From the NCBI RefSeq assembly GCF_963678635.1, contig NC_087069.1:19256660-19320659 (forward strand): DNA of 64,000 nucleotides. Reading direction: 5' to 3'. The translations under genes and the position numbers were made by a program. Position 1 is the stretch's first letter; each line of letters opens with the position of its first letter. Positions 1-11,479 of this stretch are shown here, piece after piece. This DNA is from Symsagittifera roscoffensis. Taxonomy: Eukaryota; Xenacoelomorpha; Acoela; Convolutidae. Under the pieces are notes generated by a model. It worked only from the letters and a program-made list of their open reading frames with translations, was not told the origin of the DNA and did not search any database.

Positions 1-916
1 GCCAAAACAACGCTAAATTATTGTGTGTAGATCAAAGTTTGTTTACTTTTCTAAATGAAACTTTGCATAAATCTGGAACCTCGAAACCTCGACAACCCAT
101 TGACATTAGGAAAAAAAAGTTTTCAGTTACAGCAAAAAACAAAACTATCATAAACATCATTTTGCAATTTTTGGCCCAGCTCCGAGCAATAAAACATGAA
201 AACATTGGTTGATGATTGCTCGATTGTACAAAAATTTTTGTTTTGTTGATTCTTTGGACCGAAAAAAAATTGTACTACAATGCACTAATTTGCTTATAAT
301 GCAGTGAAAAATTTTTTGTACTTCATTTCTTCAAATTCTTTGTTTTTGCTTGAAAGAAGATTAGCAATTTTCAAATGATCAAAAGTTAAGCGAAAAAGAC
401 AATTCAAGTTAACCGTAGCAGATATTTTGGCAGAATAAAAAAAGTAGTGAAAAATTGAAAATTTGTAAACAAAACTCTTATTGGTTAAATGTTATTTTTT
501 GCTCTTTGATTTCGTAGTTTCCATTGATAAATCAACGCAGTTGTATTTGAAATTATTTAAAGAATTTAAAAAATTGAAATTTTCATCTTTCTAGAATGCA
601 TTCATTGCTTCATTTACTCCGTGAATAAGACCTAATGTGCTTCTGTCATTTAATCGTAAGTTAATTTGAGAACAAAGATTAATTAATACGAAAGAAATGT
701 TGTCCTTGCCTCAGATAACCTGGTGAAAAAGGTTAAAAAGATAAAACATCTATCAGCCGGAGCTGTCGAGTTTCTTAGGATAACCGTGAAGCGGAAAAAA
801 ATCTGACATGATATTCTTTTACCAAGGTAACGTAAGACTTTTTATATATGCTTTATCATACCGAAGTTTGTCAAAACTACAAAACATGTCATTTCAAACT
901 ATCCTTGGTGCGGCCT
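1..916. other. AT-rich DNA, no gene seen; probably the inside of a Polinton fossil
   Basis: No convincing exon is visible on either strand; open frames are short and of low complexity. Because a Polinton-type terminus ends at about 1068 with its body pointing left, this stretch is probably the decayed interior of that element. That placement rests on the terminus alone. Confidence 0.35.
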
Positions 917-1068
917 ATCTCAAAACATGGAAACTAACACACAGGAAAACATGCCCTCTTCTCTATCTTAATACATAGCTCTAAGACCGGAAGGCTCTAG
1001 TCTATCTTATTAAATAGAGGCCTCCGACCACCCACCTCCCCTCTCATTGCCTCAGCCATATACTACTG
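917..1068 (-). mobile_element. Terminus of a second Polinton fossil, cut off by the left window edge
   Basis: Read on the minus strand, the block starts AGTAGTATATG at 1068. It then carries, in the same order as the right terminus of the Polinton at 48.7-49.0 kb, a CC(C/T)CTAT run, a first AAGATAG, the string CCGGTCT, a (G/C)TTATGT or CTATGT motif, and a second AAGATAG. The body of this element should lie at lower coordinates and mostly outside the window. It is clearly diverged from the other copy and looks old. No coding part can be assigned to it. Confidence 0.6.
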
Positions 1069-1959
1069 ATGCATATACTATCTTTTTTTCACTTTGACAT
1101 GAAAAATACACATTCTCAAGGAAAGCAAAGATAGCTTTATCTTCAAGGTAAGTATTGCTAACTAATCGATATTTAATTGTTGTAATTGTTCTTTTGTATA
1201 AATTGTGTTTATTTTGGACGTTTCGTATAGATAATGTGCCCTGTGCAAACAAACTCATGTTATAACTTGGAAGCATGTACTGCTCGTGGTGGTCATGTAT
1301 ATAATCAGCACGTTTGCTCTTCTAGGTAACTGCACATTAGAAAATATTTCAAATTTTTATATATAAAGATTCGGCAGTTTGCACCCGTTTTTAGCTTAAA
1401 GAGTAAGTAGAAAGTGACTTTGTCAATCAGTTGTAGTCTTTATTACAATAACTCTAATAGTTTAACACTAATGGCTTTTGTCGTAATTGATTGGTTTAAA
1501 ACTTTTAGTTTTTTGATGACAATCTAGTTCGTCGCATCAAAAAAGTTGGTCTAGACAATCTCTTGGTGGTCTTGTTTCTAACCAGCAAATCAAACAGAAA
1601 CAAAAGTAAAAATGCATTTAGTATCGGTTTTACTCTTTTGCAGACAAAAATCAGAACAAAACTTCCTTTCTGTTTAGCTCCAAGGGTTAGTGGCAATTTT
1701 TTTCTTTCAAAAAATATTTGCGTTTTTGGCTGCAAATTTGCCATGGTCCCAAAAATTAGCTGATATTTCACCTGGAACCATATGTACACCTGATCGAGGT
1801 GATCCTGCATATGTTCAGCAGCGGCGTTGTTGCTCTAGCTAATTGCATTATAAAAGTATTCGATTACTTTTTTCTGCAGTTAACTACTGTCTTACACATG
1901 TAAGATTAAAATTCTGACAAAAAACCCATGCTTGTTTTTTGAGTAATTTATGAGTTCAA
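1069..1959. other. AT-rich spacer without a recognisable gene
   Basis: The stretch holds opposed open frames of 101 residues (minus) and 66 residues (plus) around 1505-1810. Neither shows a domain, a good splice context or a counterpart in the paralogous block at 52.8 kb. No RNA gene or clear repeat is visible. Confidence 0.4.
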
Positions 1960-2193
1960 CTATATCTCATTATCATTCAGTTAATTTGCACTTCCACTTC
2001 AGAGCAAACATATTTTTTACAGTATTTTGAATGATTTCGGATGACTTGATTTTAGCCTAGTTGTATCCAAGACTCAAGAAAAAAAATAGATTTTCGTGAG
2101 CGTTCTTTAAAATCATCCTGTTTTTTCGATTTGGTCCATAGGAAAACAGTTATATAAATAAATGTTAATTACAATATCAACAAAAAACTCTTG

Positions 2194-2819
2194 TTATGCT
2201 CTATGAATTCCTCTTTTGACCTGAAATTCTTTGTTTACACATTTTCCTTGTCTGCATCTTTGTCCTGTTGGACAATTTTTCATTGCATTGCATGTGATTC
2301 CTTCGTCTGAAACAATTTAACAAGATAAATCGACCAGTGGAATTTGGATTTTTACTGCTTTACACTCCCCACCCGAGTAAGTTGTATAACCACAAAAATC
2401 CTGATTTAACTTTTTCACAGAGGTTTTGAAAACGACGGCTAAAATTTACGCTGAATCCAATGCAAAAACTTCCAATTCAAGAGGTTTTAAATATCTTAGG
2501 TTTGGGTTTTGCTTGCTATAATTAGAAAAGATTTTAAAGTTTTCGAAATGATAAATCAGATAATTTGCTGGCGCGAACGGATGGCATGGAAGATCGGAAA
2601 GTTGGTCATTGAATTTCGGACAATTGTCATCGAAACAAAAAATTTATACTGATAAACAATAATTTGTTATGTATAACCTGGAACACATTTATGTGCAGTC
2701 TTCGCGCATTTTTGGTACGCAGCACAGTCTGTGTTATCTTTGCACCATCTCGCCCTTACTAGTTTTAGGATGAAGATTGATCCGAGCAATATTGCTATCA
2801 GAAGGTGAGATGATTGCAT
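2194..2819 (-). CDS. Secreted eight-cysteine protein, paralog 1 (two exons, 84 residues)
   Basis: Exon 1 is 2678-2819 (ATG at 2819 reading left) and exon 2 is 2194-2306, ending in TAA. The intron 2307-2677 starts GTATAAC-side GT and ends in TTTCAG, and it splits an Asp codon (phase 1). Residues 1-23 form a signal peptide with a hydrophobic core (LLIAILLGSIFILKLV) and a likely cut after Ala23. The mature part has eight cysteines at 26, 32, 38, 45, 53, 59, 65 and 70. They make two modules of four with spacing C-x5-C-x5-C-x6-C and C-x5-C-x5-C-x4-C, and a basic tail ending KRGIHRA follows. This recalls small EB-like or Dickkopf-like disulfide modules, but no family can be assigned. The role is unknown; secretion and disulfide folding are inferred. 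The same exon layout in the paralog at 52996-54136 supports a real gene. Confidence 0.82.
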
Positions 2820-5800
2820 CTAAAATGCACCAGCAAATCTAATCTAAAGTAGGAAAGAGTTACGTGTTAAAAAAGCATAAGTTGTTAGTTATAATCTGCA
2901 ATTTAAACCGGAATTTTAAACTGAAAAATTTTCTAGGTGGAACAAAATTTTTTGACGTTTGAAAAACAAAAACCTACAATGTGTTAATTATACCTTCAAT
3001 AGTTGGTTTTAAATGCTACTTTTTACGGCGATGAGTTAGCTACTTACATTTTCTTCCAATTAAGAAAAAAAGCAAACAGGAGAAATCAAATCAAAAATGA
3101 AGACATTGCACTATGAAGAAAGCTAGGTAAATAAACTAGGTACCGCCAATTGATCAAAAAAGTGAACTAAATTATGGAAAGCGCTTCTAAATCCCGCATT
3201 CTGATGGTTCGTTGAACTGATTTTCTATTGATAGACTTGAAAAAATTATCCTATCCATCATCGAACTTAATTATTGGGAAACTCAGAATCATCTGTTTCA
3301 TTGTAATGAAAATATTAAGCTTTTAATGACTTGACGCAACTTTATCAACCAAAAAGAACTTAATTAAATCTGCTTTGGCTCTGTATCATTGTAATAGCTC
3401 CAGCCTAGCAGCAAAAAATTATACTCACTCTCCTTGTGTGTCAATTTTTATTCGACCCTAGAACATTTTTTTGATCTCATTCGTAAGTGACTTGACAAAA
3501 AATGCGCACAGGTTTTGTTAGCACTGGTTTTAAGGCTGCATAGAGCTACTAGTTATGCTTAAATAAAACTGCGTGTCGACATCTTTTTTTGGCTCTTTTT
3601 CCTTTTCCTCCCACCTCACTCAAACATGAATTTTATGGCCTAACGAGTGGGTTTACAAGGTTAATTATGCTGACCAAATATGTTTCTTATAACCTAATTA
3701 GTGAACAGTATATCCTAATTAGTGTCAATTTTCATGACAATCGGACAAAGTGAACAGTAACTTCAAATATAAAACTTTGCATGTTCGAAGAAAAAAGAGC
3801 CCTTTTTTCAAAATTGCTTATTGAAGGGACTACCATGGGAATAAAACTCTGCTTATGCTCCTTCATCATCTTTTTTTCTTCTTTCCCGCGCTGGTTTTTC
3901 ATTAGATTTTGTTATTGTGTGATATTAAAACCGATTTTTCAATGATAATTCAATCTTTTATGGGCTTTTTTCCTTTCCCACCATCTGCAAATTTTTAAAA
4001 ATAAAATAATTGTTCCAATTGTTCGATTGTTTTGAAAATTGACATGCAGATTTACTAGGCCATGATGAACATATTTTATTTCCGTAATCAACCTTGTAAT
4101 ATTGCTGCTCATGTGGGTTGGGGGGAAGGAGAAAGAGCCCATTTATGTAAACTTCGACCACTCCCCACTTTTGAAGTATATTGCAGACCTGGAGAGAATC
4201 CAGGCTCTGGGCTCAATTTTCATAGAAATTTTCGGCGCTTAGCAATGTTTTATAACGAAAGTTAAAAATTGGCGGTTTTCAACAAATTGGGTTAACTGGC
4301 GAGCACTATTTCATGTCAAAAGATTGAGGTTTAAAGCTCGACATGATCGATGCTGAACAGATGTGATTGAGTCAATACTTTCAGCACAGAAAGTCATTTA
4401 AGGCTGCCTCTTAATTCTAACTGAAAAGCAACAAGGCTTCTTCGCAAAAATCTGGAGATCATAAATGGTGCAGGACCCAGTAGCTTATTTGCCATTTTTT
4501 TCTACATTTTTTTAACAATAAAAGACCATTTTTAACCCATATTTGTGACTAGTTACAGTAAAAGCTTACAACCCACGATAGTTTTGGGACCAATACCTAT
4601 GAAACATTTAAAAAAATTTTCTTTTGTTGAATTAGCTCTGTTGTAAAACCTCAAAAAAATCTTTACTTCTTGAGTGTTTTTGGTGAGCAACAGGATAGTT
4701 CTGTGATGAGGTTTTGTGTTCCTAAACTTGAGTATGGAAAAATTTCATTGGTTTTTTACTTTTAGTTTCAGAACTTTCAATAAATTGGAAAAAAACTGAT
4801 TCTTGTTTGGACTCAATTGCCTTATCATAAATAGTTTTTAGTTTCATTCGCAGTTACTCTGAACCTTGCAAGGAATAAAGTTTACAGAACATATCTACTG
4901 ATTTTAATTTTTTCTCAATCAAGAGTAACTGAAATTTAGTTTTTATTATAAGGCCTATAATTTGCTTCTCTGCTGGTAATTTGCTCAAAAAATAACAAGA
5001 CTGACTGAACAAAATAAAGTTTCCTTCTTTACGATACGCTTCATGCTATTTGCATGCAAAACTAATTATTTTACATGTCTGGTATTTTTTTTGTCTTAAC
5101 ATTGAAGTTAGCCTGACCAGTTGTCGTCTATTTAAAAATATTTGAACGTGCTGTTGAATACAAGTGATTTTTTTCAAATATTCAAGCAATTATTTTAAAT
5201 TTTCAGTTATCATAAACCGGTGTTCAGCCTGATTACTCAGGAATACCCAAGTACCAGAAAAATCATTGTAAAAAACACAATAAATTGTTTCCAAGTGGAG
5301 TGATAAAAGTGCGAGTTTTGTCAGATCTTCCAAGGTTTAGAAAGTTGTTGGTTTTGAATGACTTGTTTTTTTTAAAGATCAATTATTTTTTGTAGGTTGA
5401 GTTATTTCTGGTTAAATGCGGTTCCACTACGAAACCGAGCTGCAATATAAATTTTTAATTGCGTTTTCTAGTTTTGAGATAAGGTTAGATCATTTTTTGC
5501 CACTTAATATGCATCACTTTTCACGTCCGCTCGTCTTCTGATCCGTAATTTGACTTTCAAAACAGACACAAACGTTTTTTTCTTACAATCCTACAGCGTG
5601 TGTAACAATTTTAAGAAATTCACGCTCGTCTGTGAGCTCAACCCTCTTACAAAAAATTTAAAAATTTTTCTCCCGTGTTGATAACTCTTTACTTTTCTGC
5701 TGGTGGTTTTTTTGAAATCTTTTTATCATCGCTCAACGTGGTCAAAATTGTTTCGTTGATTTCTGAGCTTCGCATTAATTTTTTCAGTTGGTAGGGTATG

Positions 5801-6128
5801 CTAAATTGACAAAACTATGGCGACCCTTCCTTTAATAATGACTCTTTAGATGGCGGTTAATTAAGTGATACCTTGTTTGGTTATTGAGTTCTACTACACA
5901 GGGCAATTTTCACTTTTTGGTTACGTTTTTGTTCAATCAAAGCTTCACACTCATGAACGTTAATTTTTGTGCACTTTTGCTTGTACCATTTGTAAGATAC
6001 CTTTGTTTTCAATTTAATTAAAATAGTTTAGCTGTGACGATTTTTGTAAAACTCGTGTTTGAAATTGTATAAATTGGACAATTTGATTTTTCGATGGTCG
6101 GTTTGATTGCCTCCAATTATTCCAATGA
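2820..6128. other. Upstream flank of paralog 1, no further gene recognised
   Basis: AT-rich DNA that aligns loosely with the flank of paralog 2 (54137-57308). Open frames in it, for example 4062-4265 plus, are not kept in the partner copy. Near 5830-5900 minus, a stretch reading NNQTRYHLINRH resembles the end of an open frame at 57027-57329, so a decayed exon may be present. No RNA gene is seen. Confidence 0.4.
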
Positions 6129-6156
6129 GATATTCAGCGCATGATACACTTCGTGC
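6129..6156. promoter_or_regulatory. 28-base conserved block in the duplicated flank
   Basis: The block reads GATATTCAGCGCATGATACA and then CTTCGTGC. It matches 57309-57336 at 27 of 28 positions, while the surrounding flanks are much more diverged. It lies about 3.3 kb upstream of the cysteine-rich gene in each copy. It could be a regulatory site, or part of an exon such as the open frame that begins here in copy 2. The function is not shown by the sequence. Confidence 0.35.
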
Positions 6157-6788
6157 AATTAATGCGCAATCAGAGAATCAACCTTACTCCCAAGTTGCAA
6201 AAAAAAAGCTATTTTTTTAAACTTAAAAGGCATGTCAGGGAAAAGTTTAAAAACACACATATTAAGTGATACCTTGTTACACACACTATAGGATATATAT
6301 ATCAGTTCTTCACGCATAAGCTATTCAACAGACTTTTCAAGCAGTTGACAGATTTAGGATTTCGCTCTGATTACAGTCAGTTTTGTCTGCAAAGTTTTAT
6401 TTTTTGTTATCTTCGTCGTGGTATTTTTTCAATGTTGTAGTGATTTTAAGCATAAATTTATTATGAGATATAAATGTTATCTTAATGAAGTTTCTCAACA
6501 GTGTCTCCATACGAAACAAAATTGCCTTTCAATGATGATACTACATTGGTTTCCATTTCAGATATAGTTGCGAAACTCGCAGACTTACTGGTTATAATAG
6601 CCCAATGATTTTTACTGAAATTATTAACTTAAATTCGGTTTTTATTTTTAGCTTGACAAAAAATTAGGTTAAAAAATTTAAAAAACAGTTTAAAATCAGT
6701 CAAATCGATTCACTTTGGAGTTTTGTGAGCGCCCCCAGACTGACCTCCATACACCAAAAGGGTTGGTATCACAAAATCATACAATTTG

Positions 6789-9127
6789 TGTCTGAATGGG
6801 AAGTTATGGAAAATGCTTGATTAATGTTTTTGAGTGTAGGAGAGTTTTAGCAACAACATAGTCCAAAACTCAAAGACAAATCTAATCGACGTAAGCTCCT
6901 TATATTCATTTTAGTTACAACTTTGGATCCTGATTGATGGTAAACACAATGTTTATGATTGAAAAAAAACTATCTTACACATTTTCAGAGCTATTTCATA
7001 AAAATGTCTTTGTTTCCATCATGTCATTGCTTCCTTTTTTTCGGAGCTTGTTCCTTTTTCTTGACGTAATCTCATATTACTGTTTTGTATGATTTAAATA
7101 TGGCTTGTCCTTAACACAGTTTTTCACCAGGGTTGCTGGGTAGCAAACAATCAAAATTTATATTAAAACAAAGTAAGAAAAACATGCACTTCTCATACAT
7201 GGAAGGAGTCGTAAAATTTCGTAAGTTTTTCCAAATTTACGGAATGTGAGGAGAAAATGTATGATAATTGCATAATTTGAAAAGAAATACGAAAGGTAAT
7301 TTAGAAATTCAAAAATTATTTTTAAAACTTCAATTTGGACGTGAATGACAAGTAACATTTTTATTTTCGCAATAACTGAAACTCAAAACGACATTTTTTG
7401 CTGCCAGAAAGTTGACAATTGGCTTAGAAAACAGCAGTATAAAGTGGACGGCAGTATTTTTGGTCTGAATTTGTGCTCCAAAACTGCATCTTCAACAAGT
7501 TTTCTCTTCCTGAAATGACCTGAAATCAATTTATAAACATATAATTTTATTCAGGAAATAATATGCGAGGAGTTTAGAAACTGGTCGATACATCTCCGAT
7601 GAATGGGCTGTTTTTGCCTACTGAACAAAAACAGTTGTAATACAGTGGGATAATAATGATAAAGTATCAGCCGTGTTTTTGGGAGTGCCCCTTGACTGAG
7701 AACCTGTCAAGAGCTCACAAAAGCTCATTTGTAATTAAATTGATTTGCGCGGCTCGGCTGATTGCCTTGAGACAGTAACGGTTATGTCGAACCCCATGAT
7801 GTTATTCAAATCAGGTTGAAATGGCTATGGTAGAGAAGGTTCTGGAAAGCACATCGGCTCTATGTTGACGTTAGCGAATCGTTTAAGAATCTGAATCTAC
7901 CTTTACTTTCAGTCGGTATGTACTTCCAAGTGATTGTTACCTATGTGTTTTCATGGCGTTCCGTGGTTCTCTTGATAACATCATGATCGGCGAGTACATT
8001 CACGGAAGCCTCCGCAGCGAGTGGATGCTCACAAAAAGGCTACTGAACGACATCCGCAAGGCTGGTCCGAAATGCGAAAGCCTTGCAGACTCCCAGATTG
8101 AGGTTTTCAACACAAATAATACAAAAACCTCACGTATCGTGAAGGGTAGGGAGATTTTCCTTTTTATTGTTGTTAGATACACTGTTTTATTTTAAACTTA
8201 ATGGGAACTATCAAACTGTAGTCGCTATTTTTGTACCTGGACTGTAGGGTTATTTGTGTTTTTAAGCACGTTAATGCTAGCCTTCAGTCAATCTGGAAGG
8301 AACAGTGAATGGAGAAATGGATTAATCCAGCAGTACAGGAGCAACAGGAGGTCTTAAGGACAAAAACTATTGATTGTTGGTTATCGTTGAACAACTTTGT
8401 ATAATTTTTGGTACAGATTTTATAAAATCAATTTGTGGGGTGGGGGCGACGGTGACTGCACAGAAGTGACAGCTAAGCCCGTTGCGAAGTTGAGCACTTT
8501 AAATTGGGTATTGAAGGAATCCGGAGAGGTATACCATTATTGGTACTGCTACTTGTATTACCAGTTTTAACACTCTAGTTTTCAACCAAGCACACCATTA
8601 AGAGGCCAGTTTTCAGGTCAAAAATTTGATTTTTTGGGATACCATAAAACGCAATTTCTGAGATATCTCTGTTTTTTGTACCGGTAAAAAGCATTAAATT
8701 AATGATTTTTTTCGTAATTCAGCTTTAAAAAATGTAGGAGCCGAATAAATAACCTCCCCATTTTTTTTAAATAGAGAAAAGGTGTCGTGATCCATTTTGT
8801 ACCGATTTTTGACACACGAAACAACGCTTGAAAGAAAAAGTTTTCATAACAATCAATTTAACGCAATCGAAATCATTGTTCTGGTAACGTATACTAATGA
8901 ATTGATAGCTTTTGAAACAAGTTTTTTAACAAAGTTTCAGGTCCTAGAGAAATTGGATTTACCGATTTAGATTTTGGTGTAATCACCAATCCGAAGGAAT
9001 CCAAATTTTATCAGAGGCTTTATTATGAAACTGAATGTCACTTCTGGTCACACGTTTGGGTTGGTGCCTCAGGGCAGCAAGATACCGTCAATAAAAATGG
9101 TGGCGGTTAATTAGGTAATCATAAATC
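6789..9127. repeat. 2.35 kb tandem duplication, unit 1
   Basis: The unit starts TGTCTGAATGGG and ends GGTAATCATAAATC. The next unit (9141-11479) repeats it almost base for base with scattered single differences, at an offset of about 2352-2353. A 13-base joint, TCTCGGCAATTTT-like, separates the units. The unit contains the putative exons at 7913-8325. The very low divergence means a recent duplication or an assembly duplicate. Confidence 0.93.
7913..8325 (+). CDS. Possible two-exon gene fragment, unit 1 (function unknown)
   Basis: A stretch richer in G+C than its surroundings is open from an acceptor (CTTTACTTTCAG, exon start 7913) to a donor (GAAGG|GTAGGG, exon end 8145). A second acceptor, GCCTTCAG, opens 8288-8325. 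Joining at phase 1 keeps the frame and reaches TAA at 8323-8325, coding for NLEGTVNGEMD at the end. Exon 1 includes an ATG at 7953; the frame is also open upstream of it to the acceptor. A further exon ending near 7814 before a 98-base intron is possible but weak. The product has no recognised domain. A basic helical-looking part (MLTKRLLNDIRKAG) is followed by an Asn/Thr-rich part. Splice sites are judged by eye. It could also be a relic exon. Confidence 0.35.
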
Positions 9128-9140
9128 TCTCGGCAATTTT
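8326..9140. other. Spacer of tandem unit 1, nothing recognised
   Basis: AT-rich with a short GC-richer patch at about 8430-8530 (GGGGTGGGGGCGACGG). No exon or RNA gene is convincing. Confidence 0.35.
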
Positions 9141-11479
9141 TGTCTGAATGGGAAGTTATGGAAAATGCTTGATTAATGTTTTTGAGTGTAGGAGAGTTTT
9201 AGCAACAACATAGTCCAAAACTCAAAAACACCTCTAATCGACGTAAACTCCTTATATTCATTTTAGTTATAACTTTGGATCCTGATTGATGGTAAACACA
9301 ATGTTTATGATTGAAAAAAAAACTATATTACACATTTTCAGAGCTATTTCATAAAAATGTCTTTGTTTCCATCATGTCATTGCTTCCTTTTTTTCGGAGC
9401 TTGTTCCTTTTTCTTGACGTAATCTCATATTACTGTTTTGTATGATTTAAATATGGCTTGTCCTTAACACAGTTTTTCACCAGGGTTGCTGGGTAGCAAA
9501 CAAGCAAAATTTATATTAAAACAAAGTAAGAAAAACATGCACTTCTCATACATGGAAGGAGTCGTAAAGTTTCGTAAGTTTTTCCAAATTTACGGAATGT
9601 GAGGAGAAAATGTATGATAATTGCATAATTTGAAAAGAAATAGGAAAGGTAATTTAGAAATTCAAAAATTATTTTGAAAACTTCAATTTGGACGTGAATG
9701 ACAAGTAACATTTTTATTTGCGCAATAACTGAAACTCAAAACGACATTTTTTGCTGCCAGAAAGTTGACAATTGGCGTAGAAAACAGCAGTATAAAGTGG
9801 ACGGCAGTATTTTTGGTCTGAATTTGTGCTCCAAAACTGCATCTTCAACAAGTTTTCTCTTCCTGAAATGACCTGAAATCAATTTATAAACATATAATTT
9901 TATTCAGGAAATAATATGCGAGGAGTTTAGAAACTGGTCGATACATCTCCGATGAATGGGCTGTTTTTGCCTACTTAACAAAAACAGTTGTAATACAGTG
10001 GGATAATAATGATAAAGTATCAGCCGTGTTTTTGGGAGTGCCCCTTGACTGAGAACCTGTCAAGAGCTCACAAAAGCTCATTTGTAATAAAATTGATTTG
10101 CGCGGCTCGGCTGATTGCCTTGAGACAGTAACGGTTATGTCGAACCCCATGATGTTATTCAAATCAGGTTGAAATGGCTATGGTAGAGAAGGTTCTGGAA
10201 AGCACATCGGCTCTATGTTGACGTTAGCGAATCGTTTAAGAATCTGAATCTACCTTTACTTTCAGTCGGTATGTACTTCCAAGTGATTGTTACCTATGTG
10301 TTTTCATGGCGTTCCGTGGTTCTCTTGATAACATCATGATCGGCGAGTACATTCACGGAAGCCTCCGCAGCGAGTGGATGCTCACAAAAAGGCTACTGAA
10401 CGACATCCGCAAGGCTGGTCCGAAATGCGAAAGCCTTGCAGACTCCCAGATTGAGGTTTTCAACACAAACAATACAAAAACCTCACGTATCGTGAAGGGT
10501 AGGGAGATTTTCCTTTTTATTGTTGTTAGATACACTGTTTTATTTTAAACTTAATGGGAACTATCAAACTGTAGTCGCTATTTTTGTACCTGGACTGTAG
10601 GGTTATTTGTGTTTTTAAGCACGTTAATGCTAGCCTTCAGTCAATCTGGAAGGAACAGTGAATGGAGAAATGGATTAATCCAGCAGTACAGGAGCAACAG
10701 GAGGTCTTAAGGACAAAAACTATTGATTGTTGGTTATCGTTGAACAACTTTGTATAATTTTTGGTACAGATTTTATAAAATCAATTTGTGGGGTGGGGGC
10801 GACGGTGACTGCACAGAAGTGACCGCTAAGCCCGTTGCGAAGTTGAGCACTTTAAATTGGGTATTGAAGGAATCCGGAGAGGTATACCATTATTGGTACT
10901 GCTACTTGTATTACCAGTTTTAACACTCTAGTTTTCAACCAAGCACACCATTAAGAGGCCAGTTTTCAGGTCAAAAATTTGATTTTTTGGGATACCATAA
11001 AACGCAATTTCTGAGATATCTCTGTTTTTTGTACCGGTAAAAAGCATTAAATTAATGAGTTTTTTCGTAATTCAGCTTTAAAAAATGTAGGAGCCGAATA
11101 AATAACCTCCCCATTTTTTTTAAATAGAGAAAAGGTGTCGTGATCCATTTTGTACCGATTTTTGACACACGAAACAACGCTTGAAAGAAAAAGTTTTCAT
11201 AACAATCAATTTAACGCAATCGAAATCATTGTTCTGGTAACGTATACTAATGAATTGATAGCTTTTGAAACAAGTTTTTTAACAAAGTTTCGGGTCCCAG
11301 AGAAATTGGATTTACCGATTTAGATTTTGGTGTAATCACCAATCCGAAGGAATCCAAATTTTATCAGAGGCTTTATTATGAAACTGAATGTCACTTCTGG
11401 TCACACGTTTGGGTTGGTGCCTCAGGGCAGCAAGATACCGTCAATAAAAATGGTGGCGGTTAATTAGGTAATCATAAAT
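9141..11479. repeat. 2.35 kb tandem duplication, unit 2
   Basis: This is the second copy of 6789-9127. It ends at the same ATAAATC string, after which the decayed Ty3/Gypsy-like region begins. Differences from unit 1 are isolated substitutions and a one-base change in an A run. Confidence 0.93.
10266..10678 (+). CDS. Possible two-exon gene fragment, unit 2 (function unknown)
   Basis: Duplicate of the fragment at 7913-8325, offset by 2353 bases. Exons are 10266-10498 and 10641-10678, with the same splice sites and stop. The long exon differs from unit 1 by a silent AAT to AAC change. Both copies therefore still encode the same residues. The copies are too young for this to prove selection. 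Confidence 0.35.

Larger units (their letters stand above)
1960..6800. repeat. Segmental duplication, copy 1 (partner at 52790-58213)
   Basis: Landmarks recur in the same order and orientation in both copies. They are the two exons of the cysteine-rich gene, the string GTACCGCCAA near 3140 and 54460, GCTGCATAGAG near 3536 and 55098, and a near-perfect 28-base block at 6129-6156 and 57309-57336. The last landmark is an ACTGACC(T/C)(T/C)CATACAC motif near 6740 and 58133. Coding exons are better conserved than the spacer. The copies differ by several insertions, for example an intron of 371 bases here against 886 in copy 2. The duplication is old. The copy ends where the 2.35 kb tandem unit begins. 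Confidence 0.8.

Noticed and set aside
1505-1810. Opposed open frames of 101 (minus) and 66 (plus) residues
   Set aside because: Low-complexity, hydrophobic or Lys-rich products without domain or splice support, in a spacer with no counterpart in the paralogous block.
7158-7358. 66-residue minus-strand frame repeated at 9511-9711
   Set aside because: It is repeated only because the whole 2.35 kb unit is duplicated; the product is AT-driven and hydrophobic with no signal of selection.
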